From Gammaproteobacteria bacterium (lineage in GTDB: Bacteria > Pseudomonadota > Gammaproteobacteria > Arenicellales > Arenicellaceae), in assembly GCA_017854775.1 (NCBI GenBank), contig JAFMHC010000013.1, positions 1-44,951 of the forward strand: 44,951 nt of DNA, read 5' to 3'. Below the pieces are notes generated by a model. The model had not been told where the DNA came from. It worked only from the letters and a program-made list of their open reading frames with translations, and ran no database searches. Position numbers and translations under genes: made by a program. This document shows positions 9,050 to 18,636 of the stretch, in pieces; the stretch's first letter is position 1, and each line of letters opens with the position of its first letter.

Positions 9050-9095
9050 GGCCGGCCACGTTTATGAAAGTGAAAACCGTGGCCGGCCTCTTTTT
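9050..9095 (+). terminator. Strong Rho-independent terminator
   Basis: An 11-bp perfect GC-rich stem (GGCCGGCCACG at 9050-9060 and its complement at 9078-9088) with a 17-base loop is followed by TCTTTTT. It works on the plus strand only, as the minus strand has no T-run. It lies 170 bases beyond the pseudouridine synthase stop. The transcript it ends may be that gene's long 3' tail or a separate small RNA; a 19-codon ATG frame (8964-9023, preceded by GAGG) also lies in this interval. Confidence 0.75.
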
Positions 9096-9128
9096 ACCGG
9101 GTCAAATCTATGACAAGACTATTGGCTC

Positions 9129-10403
9129 TTATTGCTGCAAACGGTGCTCAATTAGGCTTGAAAAACGACTCACGCCATGATGAATAACCATTTCATCAAC
9201 TTCAAAATTAGGCATGTGCGGGAATGCTACATTGCCTTTCTCAGCGTTCGCAGTGCCGATGAAAAAGTAAACGCCTGGCACGGTCTTTTGAAAATGGCCA
9301 AAGTCTTCACTGGCAAACGGAACCTGACCAAAGTTATCTTGAATGGCATCGTCGCCATAGCTGCTTTTGATTAGGTGCGACGTTTGCCTGACCAGTTCAG
9401 CATTGTTATTGACACCCTCGCGTTCATGCAAAGCCTGTATTGAGCTGAAGCGATCTGCAAACTTGCTTACCCGAATTTGTTGCTCTAAGTTATCCATGAC
9501 AAGCTCTATGTCTTGATGTTCAGAGGTGAAAAGCTCAGCGGATAAAACCAATTTATTATCACTATTCTTAACGTTGGGGCGCCCACCGAATAAAACATAG
9601 TCTTGATAAATTGTTTCAGGGTTACCTAAGCCTAGTTTAGGGTCGGAGGTGTTAAGTAAGTTTGTAAATTGATCGGGTGACTTCACTCGAGTTACTGATG
9701 CCATCATTGCGTTGACCATTTCAGATAACGCTTCTGCGTCACCGGTTCCTGTGAATTCAATGTTGATATAACGAGAATGCGAAAATAGATTACCCGTCGA
9801 TGTGAAGATCACGCCGGTTGGCATTGGTCCCACGTGAGCGGCATAAATTTCATCTGGTTGAATCATGTCAAACAAACCGTCATTGATCATTGCTTTGGCG
9901 CCTTGCTGGCTTTCTTCCGCCGGTTGAAACAAGAAATAGACAGTGCCTGGTAAATTTTTGGCTTTTTGAGACAATGTTTTGGCAATGCCAAGCCCAATGG
10001 TTGTATGAACATCGTGGCCACATACATGGGCGGCATTATGGTTTTCATGCTCACCAAATTCAAACTTAGCCGCATCCATGTCGGAACGCCAAGCAATGTG
10101 CTTGCCGTCTTTTGAGCCTTCTAAAATGCCCACCACACCATAACCACCGATATTGGTTTTTACTTCGAGGCCAAGGTCCCTCAAATAATTGGCGGCAATC
10201 GACGACGTACGTTTCTCTTCGCCTGACGCTTCAGGGTGTTTAAATAGGTCACGCCTTAGCTCTAATAGCTCAGGGTAAATACTCATTGAGTAATCTTCGT
10301 TGGTCTCAACGCTATTTGGTTTAGCACTTGCCTGCGCTATAAACAGGGCTAACAAAATAGAAGTGGCAATGCTTAGTAACGGGGCTTTTGATTTCAATGA
10401 CAT
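9129..10403 (-). CDS. Exported M20 family amidohydrolase
   Basis: I place the start at the ATG at 10403, which has AAAGGTG upstream and opens a proper signal peptide (MSLKSKAPLL ... AQASA). The frame also extends 18 codons further upstream, but without signal-like character. Metal-site motifs of the M20D amidohydrolases are present: RSDMDAAKF, HVCGHDVHT, QPAEE, AAHVGP and ASEDFGHF. These enzymes deacylate N-acyl amino acids or related amides in the periplasm. The gene follows the AraC-type regulator gene on the same strand by 134 bases, and paired direct repeats lie between them, so it is the likely regulatory target. Confidence 0.85.
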   Translation of the reverse strand: MSLKSKAPLLSIATSILLALFIAQASAKPNSVETNEDYSMSIYPELLELRRDLFKHPEASGEEKRTSSIAANYLRDLGLEVKTNIGGYGVVGILEGSKDGKHIAWRSDMDAAKFEFGEHENHNAAHVCGHDVHTTIGLGIAKTLSQKAKNLPGTVYFLFQPAEESQQGAKAMINDGLFDMIQPDEIYAAHVGPMPTGVIFTSTGNLFSHSRYINIEFTGTGDAEALSEMVNAMMASVTRVKSPDQFTNLLNTSDPKLGLGNPETIYQDYVLFGGRPNVKNSDNKLVLSAELFTSEHQDIELVMDNLEQQIRVSKFADRFSSIQALHEREGVNNNAELVRQTSHLIKSSYGDDAIQDNFGQVPFASEDFGHFQKTVPGVYFFIGTANAEKGNVAFPHMPNFEVDEMVIHHGVSRFSSLIEHRLQQ

Positions 10404-10475
10404 GATAGACACACCTTTAATATGAATGTTAAGTGTGGCCATTAAATCAAGCAGCAAGCGGTGTGGCGCTTCAAA

Positions 10476-10512
10476 TTATAAAATTGAACGCCCCGTTTTA
10501 TAATGTTGAACG
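10476..10512. promoter_or_regulatory. Paired 15-bp direct repeats, candidate AraC-family operator
   Basis: TTATAAAATTGAACG (10476-10490) and TTATAATGTTGAACG (10498-10512) match at 13 of 15 positions and start exactly 22 bases apart, two helical turns, which is how AraC-family proteins bind. They lie 73 to 109 bases upstream of the amidohydrolase start. Confidence 0.5.
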
Positions 10513-10536
10513 TCTTAAAAAACTATAAAGGGCGTT

Positions 10537-11685
10537 CTAAGTCTGAAAATGTTGCTGGTGATTTTGTCGGTACTTATTTCGGTATTGGGTTGGGGTAATC
10601 CCCATGTATTTTTTAAAGATGGTGTTAAACGTGCTTTTTGACGCAAAGCCGGCTTGCACTGCAATATCCAAGACATTGGACGTACTGGATGAATGCAACT
10701 TCTCGCACACCTCTTTTACCCGATACGAATTGATGAAGTGGTTAAAATTTTTGCCCGCATGCTGATTCAATACTTCTGAAAGGTGATGCGGCGACAAGCC
10801 GATTGAATCCGCCAGTTTGGCTAGGCTCAGTTCGCTATTTCGATAACTATGCTCTTGTTCAATGTGCTTCGTGAGCTGGTCAAACATCGTGGCGCGAGTG
10901 TCCTCATCAACCGCGCCGATACTTCTCGAATCTTGTCGCGTTGAACTATTAATAAGCGCCTGTTCATCACCGTCAGAACTGTTGATGACAAAAAATTGAG
11001 GGTTCTTCCATTGAGTCAACGCAATCAAAAGAATAATTAAGACGATCAATGCGTCAGACAAAACCAGCATGGTCAAGGTGGCGAAATTGGTAAATGCCAT
11101 AATGCCTTTCACCGAAAAGATCACGATAAACGATGACACTAACACTCCCAGCCACAGAAATATTGTTGGGTTGAAATTTGATAAGGTGTCAGATGCTTGC
11201 CGATGGTAGCGCTGAATTAAAAATGCTGTGGCAATTAAATACGCAATGGCTATAGCAAACAATATGTACTCACTCAACCAGAGTCGTTGTGTTGGAGCAG
11301 CGCCACCATTAATCCAAAGCCTAAACTCCTCATGATGAACAAAAAGGGCATCGACGTTTAAGGTGTAACAGGCCAACAGAGGTGCAACATGAAGCAAGTC
11401 AGCGGCTTTGAATGGCGCATTGAAAACAACTTTGCTGCAATACAAATACAGCAGCGCCCCATACATCACTGGTATAAAGAATAACCATGCTGCTAACGGA
11501 TTGAATACATCAGACGCCACGCCAAAAGTAATGAAAGGCAAGAAAAACGCCAAGCCCATCGATAAACAATACAGACCCAGCACCTTACTAGCCGCACTAG
11601 TGTTGCGGTCACACACCAACAAAAAAAACAACAACAAGCCTTGAAAGCTACCTATGGCGGAAATGTATTGATGTAAAGCGGTCAT
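10537..11685 (-). CDS. AraC-family regulator with integral membrane N-terminal domain
   Basis: Residues 1-240 contain about seven hydrophobic segments, a membrane sensor arrangement seen in a subgroup of AraC regulators. Residues about 270-375 form the two-helix-turn-helix DNA-binding domain: LSLAKLADSIGLSPHHLSE for the first and the conserved VLDIAVQAGFASKSTFNTIF followed by GITPTQYR for the second. It would sense a signal at the membrane and regulate adjacent genes, most likely the M20 amidohydrolase. A 27-bp inverted repeat with ATTATAA / TTATAAT arms at 11780-11806 upstream may be an autoregulatory site. Confidence 0.85.
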   Translation of the reverse strand: MTALHQYISAIGSFQGLLLFFLLVCDRNTSAASKVLGLYCLSMGLAFFLPFITFGVASDVFNPLAAWLFFIPVMYGALLYLYCSKVVFNAPFKAADLLHVAPLLACYTLNVDALFVHHEEFRLWINGGAAPTQRLWLSEYILFAIAIAYLIATAFLIQRYHRQASDTLSNFNPTIFLWLGVLVSSFIVIFSVKGIMAFTNFATLTMLVLSDALIVLIILLIALTQWKNPQFFVINSSDGDEQALINSSTRQDSRSIGAVDEDTRATMFDQLTKHIEQEHSYRNSELSLAKLADSIGLSPHHLSEVLNQHAGKNFNHFINSYRVKEVCEKLHSSSTSNVLDIAVQAGFASKSTFNTIFKKYMGITPTQYRNKYRQNHQQHFQT

Positions 11686-12006
11686 TATTCTAATACCTAT
11701 AATCGCGAGCGAGGGCTTAGTACCCCGTGTCTTGCCACTGATTAGATTTGCCTGCGTGCGGTTAGTTCATTTTATAGCGATTATAAAGTTAACTTGCAAT
11801 TATAATAAGCCATTTCGGGGTGATGGAAATTTTCGAAATAGGCTGTCAGGGCTTGAATTATTGCGGGTTTAAGCTGTTTGCGCTGGATTAAAGGTGCCGG
11901 AAGGATCGAAAACTAAGAGTATAGTTATGACTCCCATAACGATTCGGCGGTGCTCATGATGATGGGACGTTAACAAACACAGCCTCGGTTTCGAAAGCTT
12001 TTTTTA
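11686..12006. other. Intergenic region with an AT-rich inverted repeat
   Basis: This non-coding interval upstream of the AraC-type gene contains ATTATAA at 11780-11786 and TTATAAT at 11800-11806 around a 13-base centre. It resembles the TTATAA part of the direct repeats at 10476-10512. No gene is visible. Confidence 0.3.
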
Positions 12007-12669
12007 TTATTGTTTTGGCCGTACAAGTGAATCACGCGCCTGATCTATGGCCTGATTGAATTCCTCGGGCTCATCACTGCCAATGCGAATCCGTTTACCA
12101 TCATCAAGAATCAGCTCTACTGATTTAAGCCCAGATACATTGTATAGCCAACCGCGGGGGATCACTCTAATGCCGAGTCCCCACCATGCTTTATTTCTCA
12201 CCGCTCTATTGCTGACGACGCGCGAAATAGGCATTGTTTTACTAATCAGGCCAACGCCAAAGTTCCACTTTATAACTCCATTCTCCACTCGCGTTGTCAG
12301 GCTTGAAAATATACAGATTAAGATGGTTAACACTGCCATCAAGACGAGAAACTCAAACGCTGCAAAGTACCCTCGAGTAAACGCCCACGTTGCCGTAAGT
12401 ACGACCACTAAAATCATTGCGATTATAGTGTGACCCAGTTGAACGTTTATGTATTCTTGAGAATGCGGGTTTGTTTTTAGTAGCTGGTCTGAATCGATTT
12501 CGAACACGGCGGCGAGTGCTTTGGTTGTTTCAAAAGAAGCTTGGCCATCACCCTCAGCCCGTTGAATGGTGCGAAGGCTTACCCCACAGGCTAACGCCAA
12601 TTCCTCTTGCGACCATAATCTTTGTTTGCGTAAGCTTTTTACTTTTCGCGCATTAACATTCATGTCCAT
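12007..12669 (-). CDS. Xre-type helix-turn-helix protein with membrane domain, 220 aa
   Basis: Residues 7-65 form a Cro/CI-type helix-turn-helix (VKSLRKQRLWSQEELALACG, then SLRTIQRAE). Two hydrophobic segments follow at about residues 75-95 and 100-118, then a 100-residue domain with alternating strands. Such proteins bind DNA while tethered to the inner membrane. The start may be ATG 12669 or ATG 12663; GGTGAGG precedes both. No partner gene is adjacent on the same strand. The target is unknown. Confidence 0.75.
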   Translation of the reverse strand: MDMNVNARKVKSLRKQRLWSQEELALACGVSLRTIQRAEGDGQASFETTKALAAVFEIDSDQLLKTNPHSQEYINVQLGHTIIAMILVVVLTATWAFTRGYFAAFEFLVLMAVLTILICIFSSLTTRVENGVIKWNFGVGLISKTMPISRVVSNRAVRNKAWWGLGIRVIPRGWLYNVSGLKSVELILDDGKRIRIGSDEPEEFNQAIDQARDSLVRPKQ

Positions 12670-12970
12670 AGTGCCTCACCTTTTTATACTTAAGAAGTCA
12701 CAAAAAAGGGTAGTGCATTTACCTTGAAATTTTAACGTCAGTATACCGCCAAAAAGCCGCCAAACTGTACAACAAATAAATCGAGCTCAGATCTAGCTGT
12801 CTTTGCAATGACCATGCGCAACGCCTAGTGAAATAGCATTTTACATAAAGCGGGGCGCGGCCAGCCCATTAGGGTTGGGATCAAATTTTAATTTTGAGTC
12901 GGCCCCAAATATACAACTGTATGGTTTATTCTAGGCGACCATATTTAATAATCTATTTTGAGAGGCTCCT
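12670..12970. other. Divergent intergenic region
   Basis: About 300 bases between the divergent Xre-type gene and the DUF1993 gene. It includes a short hairpin (CCAGCCC / GGGTTGG near 12860-12880). No promoter can be assigned with confidence. Confidence 0.25.
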
Positions 12971-13486
12971 GTGAGCATAAGTGTTTCCGATGTAATGAAT
13001 GGCCTTGCTACACAGCAAGTGCATGGTCTAATTCTGATTTTGAAAAAAGCGAAAGAGTACTCTGTAGAGTCGTGCACTGATTATGCCACTCTTATGGATG
13101 CTAGATTACACCCCGATATGTACCCGCTGTCTTGGCAGTTGAACGCTACTTTAGAGATACTCATCAGGGGCTCTGCTCGCTTGAGTCGTGCAGAAGTAAA
13201 GGGACTAACATTAAATGAGGATGAATCTGATTTCGATGGTCTGATTGCGAGTGTAGAGGGTCTTCAACAAAAACTGCTTGGCTCAGACAGTGCTCTGCTT
13301 GATCAAAGTGAGGCTGAAACATTTGATGTTCCCGTTGGCCCTGATGCCTCGATGCCGATGACCGGAAAAGAGTATTTGCTTAAGTTTTTATTACCTAACT
13401 TCTATTTTCATTTAACCACCTCTTATGACCTATTAAGAATGAGCGGCGTCGCGGTTGGCAAGAGAGACTATCTTGGTGTGTCTTGA
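12971..13486 (+). CDS. DUF1993 family protein, 171 aa
   Basis: Start is GTG with GAGAGG upstream. The pattern is that of the DUF1993 family: an N-terminal helix with MNGLATQQVHGLILILKKA, the block LHPDMYPLSWQL, the GSARLS helix, and the C-terminal LLPNFYFHLTTSYDLLRMSG. The fold is expected to be a DinB-like four-helix bundle. No biochemical function is established for the family that I know of. Cytoplasmic; appears monocistronic. Confidence 0.8.
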   Translation: MSISVSDVMNGLATQQVHGLILILKKAKEYSVESCTDYATLMDARLHPDMYPLSWQLNATLEILIRGSARLSRAEVKGLTLNEDESDFDGLIASVEGLQQKLLGSDSALLDQSEAETFDVPVGPDASMPMTGKEYLLKFLLPNFYFHLTTSYDLLRMSGVAVGKRDYLGVS

Positions 13487-13768
13487 TTTATCGATCTTTT
13501 AGTTTTAGGCCGTTTCATTTTATATAAGTTTGACCGCGGAGCCGACAATCGCATCGAAGCCACTAGTTGCCAGCTTTGTCCGATCAGAACTGTATAAAAT
13601 GCTGCGAGCTTACGATTGGTATGCTCAGTGCTAAGGTAGGTGCAACTAGCAGCGGATATGAACGTGCTGATGAATGGACGTAATTCAAAGTAGGGGCCTA
13701 CTAGCAAAACAATACGGCTTGGGCCAATGACTTTGATCAAGTGCGTTTTTCTTATTGAGGTTTCACAA

Positions 13769-15016
13769 TTATAAAACCTTACTACGGCCGATTAATACTC
13801 TCGGTCTTAACTTCAAAATTTCAGCCAGCAGTAGCTTCTCAGTCGATAGCGTGACTCTGCTCGCTAGGCCAAAAGCGCTTTGCTCAAAAGGCAGTAATGT
13901 TGATAGGCGAGCCATATAAAACTGGTACACAGCCTCTTTAGCAGCGGCAAGCATGGGGCTGGCTAAGACCAGCTTACCCTGAACAAAGTAAGTGTTGATA
14001 TCGCCTAAAGATAGAAGTACTGGTTTGCTTTTGAACTTAAACCGATCTAACGATTTTCCAGCTAAAAAGCGAGTAATGTTACGCGCAGCATGGGGCCCCA
14101 TATCCAGCGCAATACTGGCTTGTTTGGGTAATGATTTTGCTAGCGAAGCTGAGTCACCGGCGACAAAAATATTGTCGAACTCGTTAGTTTGTAAATAGGC
14201 GTTAACCGCTAGCCCGCTAACACTGCCTTCAGTATTGATGCTATCTAGGTAGTCGGGCAGTTTGCTGCCTGCGGTCCAAATTGTTAGATCCGACTTGGTT
14301 GATTGTTTGTCGTCGAAATGAATGCTGGATTTTTTAACTTCAGTGATTTTTCTGTTGAATTGAAACTGCGCTTGATAGCCTTTACATTGCTCTAAAATAT
14401 CATCTGATAATTTTTCGGGCAGTGCCTGTACTAATCGTGACGCGCTGTCGATCACAGTAAAATGCAGTTGTTTGTTGGTAGCGTACTTGCGTAGCAGCTC
14501 GCCTAACACCTCTACGCCGGTAAAGCCGCCGCCAATAATGTTGATGTGGATCGGGCGTTCATTACTACTATTTTTACCGTTATTAGTAGCAAGAAGTACT
14601 TCAATATTATTGTGTATTTGCAGTACGTCATCAGCACTACGAAACCCATAAGCATATTTGTCAGCGCCCTTTATGTCATAGTTTGACCGTGTATGGCCAG
14701 ATGCAATTAATAGTGCATCGTAATTTAGAACCTGCTTGTCATCCAAGGTGACTGCCTGTAAGTCACCGTTAATGCTAGAAACTGTCTGGTTAATAAAGCG
14801 ATGCCCTAGCTTTGTGATAATGGTTTCTAGATTTAAACTGAGAGCGGATTCTTTTTTAACATTTGACAGAATTTCATGGATGTTCGGCGTCCATTGAAAA
14901 TTTTGCCTGCTATCAATCACTGTTACATCATGGCTCTTACTTAGCTTGGCGGCAGCGGTAAGGCCGGCAAAATTTGCACCAACAATAATAATGCGAGATT
15001 TTTTTCGATTTAACAT
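13769..15016 (-). CDS. NDH-2-like FAD-dependent pyridine nucleotide oxidoreductase
   Basis: The N-terminal dinucleotide-binding motif is IIIVGANFAGLTAA and a second one, NIIGGGFTGVEVLGEL, lies near residue 165. VAGDSASL near residue 300 is the FAD-binding motif of this superfamily. A positively charged C-terminal helix region is consistent with membrane association. Type II NADH dehydrogenases and related ferredoxin or sulfide oxidoreductases share this layout; electron acceptor and donor cannot be told. The start is ATG 15016 (AGGAA upstream); GTG 15019 is an alternative. Confidence 0.8.
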   Translation of the reverse strand: MLNRKKSRIIIVGANFAGLTAAAKLSKSHDVTVIDSRQNFQWTPNIHEILSNVKKESALSLNLETIITKLGHRFINQTVSSINGDLQAVTLDDKQVLNYDALLIASGHTRSNYDIKGADKYAYGFRSADDVLQIHNNIEVLLATNNGKNSSNERPIHINIIGGGFTGVEVLGELLRKYATNKQLHFTVIDSASRLVQALPEKLSDDILEQCKGYQAQFQFNRKITEVKKSSIHFDDKQSTKSDLTIWTAGSKLPDYLDSINTEGSVSGLAVNAYLQTNEFDNIFVAGDSASLAKSLPKQASIALDMGPHAARNITRFLAGKSLDRFKFKSKPVLLSLGDINTYFVQGKLVLASPMLAAAKEAVYQFYMARLSTLLPFEQSAFGLASRVTLSTEKLLLAEILKLRPRVLIGRSKVL

Positions 15017-15258
15017 CACATGGGGTTTCCTGAATAGTTACGCGAAGCAGTTAAGCGCAAACTTAAATTGTAGTAGGGCAGAATACATAATACGTGTAAT
15101 TTGTTGTAATTAATCTAGGGTTGTCGCGGTATAGCAAAGTTATCAAGATGTTGCGAAGGCAGTCTCAGATGAAACTCGCTAGTCTCCGTTCAGTTTCAGT
15201 TAAGCTTGATGGGCTATAGTTGAGAATCAAGACAATTATGACTTTAAGTTGAGGGCGT

Positions 15259-16731
15259 ATGCATATCAATAGAGCAGGTAAAACAGCGGCTGTCGCTATC
15301 GGTACATTGTTTATCGTCATCGGCATGTCGACACCTTATGTAGCTAGTGCTCAACAATCGGTGATCATCGACCATGATGAAAGTTACGTAGTCGGTAGTG
15401 AGCCGTTAGAGCAAGCAAAATTAGATCAACTTCTCGCCCCGATTGCACTTTACCCTGATTCATTATTGTCACAAATTTTGGTCGCCGCGACTTATCCGTT
15501 AGAAGTTGTTCAAGCGAACCGTTGGCGCCAAGCAAATCAATCGTTAAGTGAAGATCAGGTTCTTGCCACAATTGAAGATAAACAATGGGATCCGAGTGTT
15601 AAAGCACTTACTCCTTTTACTGATCTCATTGCCAGACTCAGTAAGGATCTTGATTGGTTGCAGCAGCTCGGAGATGCCTTCTTGCAGAATGAAGATCAAG
15701 TATTGGCTAGCGTTCAAGATCTTCGCCAAAAAGCGCGCGACCACGGTTCGATTGCCGATAATGATTACTATGATGTGGTTGAAGAAGATAACAATATTAT
15801 TATTAAGTCGACCCGCAGAGACATCGTTTACGTGCCTTATTACGACAGCCGAGTAGTGTACGGTGCTTGGGGTTGGAGTGATTATCAACCAGTCTATTGG
15901 CATCGGCCATCGCATTACCGCCAGCACGCAGGTTTCTATTGGAGTGATCGGTTTTATATAAGGCCAACACTATTTTTTGGTGGCTTCCACTGGAGTTCGC
16001 GCAACCTAGTCGTTAACCATCACTATTACGATCGACCATATCGACATAGCAATCGCTACCGTGATAACCGTGTGTCAGATTATCGCCATTGGAAGCATAA
16101 CCCGGAGCATCGGCGTGGGGTAAGGTATTCGCGCAATGGAAATAAAAATTCCTTTTACCGCGATCAATTTAACTCCCGCTACAGAGCGAGTCGAGCGACC
16201 GGAGAATACAGTGGCGAGAGGCGCCGTGTCGGCAATAGAGTTGTTTCAAACAACCCTAGAAATCGAGAAACTATCCGCCAGACTGAGCGAAATAGGGTTC
16301 AACACCTAGAGCCAAATCGTGGTGATGGGCTAAAAGTAGAGCGCCGTCACCGCGACCATTCAGGCAGTAGTCAACAACGCCGCCGTAACAATGAGCAAAG
16401 GTCGACGACGAGGGCGGCAGATGCAACCATTGTTAATAATCGGGAATCGTATAGACGTCGCATTAGTAATGACCGTAGCGTCGCACATCAACAATCAGCA
16501 AATCGGCCTCAGCGCACTGACTCGAGTGTTAATCGACGCAATAATCCGGCTAACGTCCGAACTGTGCCGGTGGCTACTAATAAGCCGTCATCTAGAACAC
16601 CGGCCCCCCGACAGAGTAATGCTGATAGGGGCAATAAAAGTAGCAATCATCGATCATCTGAAGGCAAAACGTCTAACCATAATCCTCGGCACAGAGGTTC
16701 GAATACTAGGTCGCATAAACAACCCAACTAG
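15259..16731 (+). CDS. DUF3300 domain exported protein with Arg/Asn-rich tail
   Basis: A signal peptide (residues 1-31, ending ASA) precedes the DUF3300 domain: LDQLLAPIALYPDSLLSQIL, then TYPLEVVQANRW and QWDPSVKALTPF. After about residue 180 the chain becomes Tyr/Trp/His/Arg-rich (PVYWHRPSHYRQ), and from about residue 250 to the end it is a long low-complexity Arg/Asn/Ser segment. The tail is strongly basic and probably disordered, so it may bind polyanions at the cell surface. Function of the family is unknown. Long basic tails are usual in DUF3300 proteins. Confidence 0.8.
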   Translation: MHINRAGKTAAVAIGTLFIVIGMSTPYVASAQQSVIIDHDESYVVGSEPLEQAKLDQLLAPIALYPDSLLSQILVAATYPLEVVQANRWRQANQSLSEDQVLATIEDKQWDPSVKALTPFTDLIARLSKDLDWLQQLGDAFLQNEDQVLASVQDLRQKARDHGSIADNDYYDVVEEDNNIIIKSTRRDIVYVPYYDSRVVYGAWGWSDYQPVYWHRPSHYRQHAGFYWSDRFYIRPTLFFGGFHWSSRNLVVNHHYYDRPYRHSNRYRDNRVSDYRHWKHNPEHRRGVRYSRNGNKNSFYRDQFNSRYRASRATGEYSGERRRVGNRVVSNNPRNRETIRQTERNRVQHLEPNRGDGLKVERRHRDHSGSSQQRRRNNEQRSTTRAADATIVNNRESYRRRISNDRSVAHQQSANRPQRTDSSVNRRNNPANVRTVPVATNKPSSRTPAPRQSNADRGNKSSNHRSSEGKTSNHNPRHRGSNTRSHKQPN

Positions 16732-16827
16732 TAGGGACGAAAGCTGTTCTATAATTAATCGGGGCGAGCGAATTAACATACGCTTAGAGCTATTCGAAGG
16801 CGATGCTCTTCTGCTTCAAGTTGGCGA

Positions 16828-18612
16828 CTAGCTTTTGTTAAAGTCTAAGCCGTATATTTTCACAAGTTCGTTTTTCCCTCGTATTTTAGCGCTCCCCAAT
16901 GCTTGCCAATTAAAGTTTGGCGCGGCGTCTACTGTGTTTTGACTGGCGATTATCGGGTAAGGGTGGTTCTTACTTTCAGACTCTAATCGTGATGCAAGGT
17001 TCACGCCATCACCGATAACGGTATAGTTATTTCTAGATTTTGAACCCATGTTGCCGACTACCACTTGGTCTGTGTTAATACCAATGCCGGTCTCGAAATC
17101 AAAGGTCCAAATGTCTTTATTGTTAACTCTAAATTCAATTAGAGCTTGCTGCATTCCTAACGCGGCTTTGACCGCTAGTTCAGCGTGGTTATCTCTGTGT
17201 ACCGGCGCTCCAAAGATCGCCATTACTTCGTCCCCGATATACTTATCAACCACTCCATTAAACTGATCAATCACATTGCTCAGGCAATCGAAGTAATCAT
17301 TTAAAAAGGCTAGTAGCTCACTTGGTGATAAGCGCTCACTTAATGTGGTGAAGCCCCTTAGATCAGCAAACAATACTGTTACTTCTCGCTCCTCACCAGC
17401 AACTTGAATATCGTTGTTGAGGAGCTCCTCAGCTACTTCAGTAGAAACTGACCGCCCAAGTAATTGCCTTATTTTTTCTTTCTCTTTGAGGTTGCCAGCC
17501 ATTTTATTGATACTTTTTGATAAATCACCTATCTCATCTTGCCGGTCTTGTGTCACCTTGACTTCATAGTTGCCGGTACCAATTTCTGCGACGCCTCGAG
17601 ATAATCCAACAAGTGGTTTTGTTATCGAACGACTAATCAAGCCGGTGGCTAACAAGGTTACGATGCCGCCCAACAAGAATACGCCAGCCAAAATTAGGTT
17701 CAGTCTTTGATAAGGCGCGAGCTCTTTCGTTAGTGATCCCTGAATCGCGGCAAATATGCTTGCCTGATTATTGTCAGCTTGGCTGGTGCGAATAGGGTTC
17801 GAGCTCTGCTTATCGTGGCTGTGCAAAGGCCGTAATTTGTCTAAAGGGAGTATCGAAGTCAGGTACTGGCTTCGATTAAGTGACACTTGCCAAATTTTAT
17901 TGATGTGCTTTTGATAATCATTGAGGCTGCTTATTAAGTCATCGAACTGTGTTTTATCAAACGTACTGGCATGAATTTCAACATCTACATCGCTCTGCTG
18001 CTGGCTGAATATAGTAATGTTACTCTGGGTAATACGACTTGCTGTAGAGGTGAACTCTTGGTCTAAGGGGAAGCCCATTAATACCCAGGCTTCTGGGTCA
18101 GGAATTAATAGTGGTGTTACTATTATTTCGTACGGCTGCTTGTTTATTATAACAACGCCATCAGCTTCTAGTGAATCGTTGTTTTCAGCATTGAGGAGAA
18201 GATGCTGCCAGCTTTGTCCGGCGTGTTGATTCAAACTGGTGGTTGAGGCAATTATATTATTATCGAAATCTACCAACACCATTATAGTGCTATCAACATT
18301 TTTGATACGCGCCGTCAAATTTTTCATTGCTGATATCAGCGTGGGGATATGGCCTTCACTGTAAACCTGTCTGAAGGCATGATCACTGGTGGCGGGCCTG
18401 GCAATATCCTTTAAGCTTTGTATCCGGCTTTCAATTAACTGTCGGAATACCTCTGCTGTAATCGATAGGTTAGCGGTAATGTTGGTTTCGGCATTAGCAA
18501 TATTTGCCCGGTGGGTGATCAGTAATGTTGTGCCCGAAAGCACTAAGATTAATGCCGAAAAAAGAATCGTAATACGCCATCTTAATTGTTGTTTATAGAG
18601 CGTAATAAACAT
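16828..18612 (-). CDS. Membrane-bound class III adenylate/guanylate cyclase with periplasmic sensor and HAMP domain
   Basis: A transmembrane segment at about residues 13-33 and another at 308-330 enclose a periplasmic sensor of about 270 residues. A HAMP linker follows (ITKPLVGLSRGVAEIGTGNY, then DEIGDLSKSIN). The catalytic domain spans about 410-590, with the metal-binding aspartates in VLFADLRGFTT and KYIGDEVMAIFGAP. The lysine before IGDEV and overall pattern fit an ATP-using cyclase, though this is not proven. It lies last in a minus-strand run after the barrel and cupredoxin-like genes (24-base gap), suggesting they signal together. Confidence 0.85.
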   Translation of the reverse strand: MFITLYKQQLRWRITILFSALILVLSGTTLLITHRANIANAETNITANLSITAEVFRQLIESRIQSLKDIARPATSDHAFRQVYSEGHIPTLISAMKNLTARIKNVDSTIMVLVDFDNNIIASTTSLNQHAGQSWQHLLLNAENNDSLEADGVVIINKQPYEIIVTPLLIPDPEAWVLMGFPLDQEFTSTASRITQSNITIFSQQQSDVDVEIHASTFDKTQFDDLISSLNDYQKHINKIWQVSLNRSQYLTSILPLDKLRPLHSHDKQSSNPIRTSQADNNQASIFAAIQGSLTKELAPYQRLNLILAGVFLLGGIVTLLATGLISRSITKPLVGLSRGVAEIGTGNYEVKVTQDRQDEIGDLSKSINKMAGNLKEKEKIRQLLGRSVSTEVAEELLNNDIQVAGEEREVTVLFADLRGFTTLSERLSPSELLAFLNDYFDCLSNVIDQFNGVVDKYIGDEVMAIFGAPVHRDNHAELAVKAALGMQQALIEFRVNNKDIWTFDFETGIGINTDQVVVGNMGSKSRNNYTVIGDGVNLASRLESESKNHPYPIIASQNTVDAAPNFNWQALGSAKIRGKNELVKIYGLDFNKS

Positions 18613-18636
18613 CTGAAGTAGGTTTCATATTCTTAG

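Noticed and set aside
13468-13740. 90-codon minus-strand ORF
   Set aside because: It overlaps the end of the DUF1993 gene, has no ribosome site and no recognisable pattern.
16000-16700. Repeat-protein or DNA repeat in the DUF3300 tail
   Set aside because: It is an Arg/Asn low-complexity tail usual for the family, without a regular unit.
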